From Ensifer sp. LC163 (lineage in GTDB: Bacteria > Pseudomonadota > Alphaproteobacteria > Rhizobiales > Rhizobiaceae): a stretch of 64,000 bases of DNA. The position numbers and the translations under genes were made by a program. Location: the NCBI RefSeq assembly GCF_001695855.1, contig NZ_MBSS01000012.1, positions 434,001 through 498,000 of the forward strand, in the 5' to 3' direction. The notes under the pieces are model-generated. The model made no database searches. It saw only the letters and a program-made list of their open reading frames with translations, and was not told where the DNA came from. Below are positions 63,119 through 64,000 of this stretch, piece after piece; position 1 is the first letter of the stretch; every line of letters begins with the position of its first letter.

Positions 63119-63220
63119 TACAGCGCCGCGCGTCAAACGTGACGCGCTAAGGACGCTGTAACGCTTTAAACTTGCTGCATAATTTATCCTTGAATCGATT
63201 CCGATTTAAGGAATTATGCA
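63119..63220 (-). repeat. two-module palindromic repeat, copy 9
   Basis: Reverse orientation: module B 63119-63160 with a GTCA/TGAC closing stem, then module A 63176-63220. Its linker matches copy 5, placing both in one subfamily. Confidence 0.85.
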
Positions 63221-63368
63221 ATAGCCGCGCTGACCGGGGCCCTTCGCTTGCCGCCCCATCAGGTTGCACGACGGCAGCGAGCCGTCCACCGTGCAATTCT
63301 GCCTCCACCATCTCGAATGAATTTGAGGACCATTTCGCAATCGGGCAGCCAGCGATACTGCCTGACGA

Positions 63369-63641
63369 CTATTCCGTCGCCGAGCGGATGATGTTGCAGA
63401 GACCGTCGCGCACGATGTCCTTGGAGGTCATTTGCCCGGCCTGGATATCAAAGATGGCATCGACGCGCGTGCTGGAGCCGCGCTCGCGGGCGACGACGCG
63501 CAACGTCTGGATCCGGCCCGAACCCGTCGTTTCCTGAAATGCGTCAACTGTGCCGAGCGACTTGTTGACCTTGATGCCCGAGAACCCTTCGGCGGCAACG
63601 CCCTGGGCAAGTCGCTGCAACGCGGTTTCAGGTTTCAGCAT
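63369..63641 (-). CDS. small hypothetical protein, 90 aa
   Basis: A 90-residue soluble protein with alternating helices and strands (KVNKSLGTVDAFQETTGSGR, IQTLRVVARERGSS). The ATG at 63641 has AGGA upstream. No family is recognised. The segment from 63642 to 63884 shows only a weak 54-codon open frame on the plus strand. Confidence 0.5.
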   Translation of the reverse strand: MLKPETALQRLAQGVAAEGFSGIKVNKSLGTVDAFQETTGSGRIQTLRVVARERGSSTRVDAIFDIQAGQMTSKDIVRDGLCNIIRSATE

Positions 63642-63884
63642 GGCGAATTCCTGCCAGGTCTTGTAGCTGATGGCGCGCTGGAGGGAATTGGACGACCACT
63701 ATGGGACTTGAAGAAGACGTTGAACCAGAGAGCGATCGGCGGCCTGTCCCGAATCTGGAGCAAGCCTATCGGCGTGAGAGACGGGCTTTTTACAAAGCAC
63801 GGCCTGCGTGCGCTGAAAACGTCCGCAATCGGTCCGCATCAAGATACGGGCCGAACAGAATATGAATTAAGGGATTGATTTAGC

Positions 63885-63961
63885 TGGTCGGAGTGAGAGG
63901 ATTCGAACCTCCGACCCCCACGTCCCGAACGTGGTGCGCTACCAGACTGCGCTACACTCCG
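63885..63961 (-). tRNA. tRNA-Pro(CGG)
   Basis: A 77-base cloverleaf on the minus strand: acceptor stem CGGAGTG/CACTCCG, anticodon loop TTCGGGA with anticodon CGG in a CACG/CGTG stem, T-loop GGTTCGAATCC, and an encoded CCA end. Confidence 0.97.
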
Positions 63962-64000
63962 TGACCAGCGGCGCCTCTATAGAACAGGCTTTTGGATTGC

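Noticed and set aside
7310-63220. Repeats considered as a CRISPR array or as insertion sequences
   Set aside because: Copies are scattered and in both orientations without regular spacers, are only about 100 bp long, and no Cas or transposase gene is present.
63701-63865. 54-codon plus-strand frame before the tRNA gene
   Set aside because: The ribosome site is weak and the composition is not convincing; left unannotated.

Overview
This 64 kb window reads as a chromosomal segment of a Sinorhizobium/Ensifer-type alphaproteobacterium. The reasons are the high-GC coding bias, the betICBA order for choline-O-sulfate to glycine betaine conversion, the cysHDN sulfate-assimilation operon, the divergent ohr-ohrR pair, gcd, sodB, and several families of palindromic intergenic repeats of the rhizobial kind. 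From memory, the gene set resembles the S. meliloti chromosome around gcd, sodB, ohr, bet and cys; no alignment was run. No phage, transposase, CRISPR or conjugation gene was found, so this looks like core chromosome with small accessory insertions.

Layout. 0.2-7.3 kb: homocysteine methyltransferase, SelO, a TetR regulator facing a GFA-type gene with a strong operator, and PQQ glucose dehydrogenase. 7.3-14.3 kb: a small unknown gene, an alpha/beta-hydrolase remnant, a metal-type MerR regulator, a probable ribosome-mediated attenuator in front of a GNAT and a DJ-1/PfpI gene, a di-haem cytochrome c and cytochrome c', a LysE exporter facing a WYL regulator, a deleted metallophosphoesterase relic, and sodB. 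14.5-24.4 kb: class IV aminotransferase, GNAT-alcohol dehydrogenase pair, phosphatase, haloacid dehalogenase-tam pair, LysR facing an MFS-aldo/keto reductase unit, and a frameshifted MFS gene. 24.6-36.1 kb: HerA-like ATPase, PhnA-like protein, ohr/ohrR, L,D-transpeptidase, a PAS-GAF-GGDEF-EAL protein, PepSY and DUF2946-like genes, GST, and LysR. 36.2-48.5 kb: small enzymes, bestrophin, GST, a metal-type periplasmic protein, DeoR regulator, ReAV-type asparaginase, quinone oxidoreductase, an EAL-CBS-GGDEF protein, and small membrane proteins facing a TetR regulator with twin operators. 49.1-61.4 kb: betI-betC-betB-betA, a two-gene membrane unit, a chemoreceptor ending in a CheR/CheB-type tether, and cysH-cysD-cysN. 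61.5-64 kb: small ORFs, three repeat copies and tRNA-Pro(CGG).

Most genes serve stress and nutrient functions: osmoprotection (bet), peroxide and superoxide defence (ohr, sodB), sulfate assimilation (cys), periplasmic sugar oxidation (gcd), detoxification (GSTs, dehydrogenases, efflux) and c-di-GMP signalling. Many regulators are divergent from their likely targets, with visible palindromic operators.

Two observations go beyond routine annotation. The first is a leader at 8795-8933 with all the parts of a classical attenuator: promoter, probably leaderless 16-residue peptide containing Tyr-Phe-Trp-Leu-Phe-Pro, mutually exclusive hairpins, and a terminator with a T-tract. It precedes an acetyltransferase rather than an amino-acid biosynthesis gene. 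The second is a two-module palindromic element of about 100 bp present nine times. Its stems show compensatory base changes, one copy lacks most of one module, and one copy supplies the end of a LysR gene.
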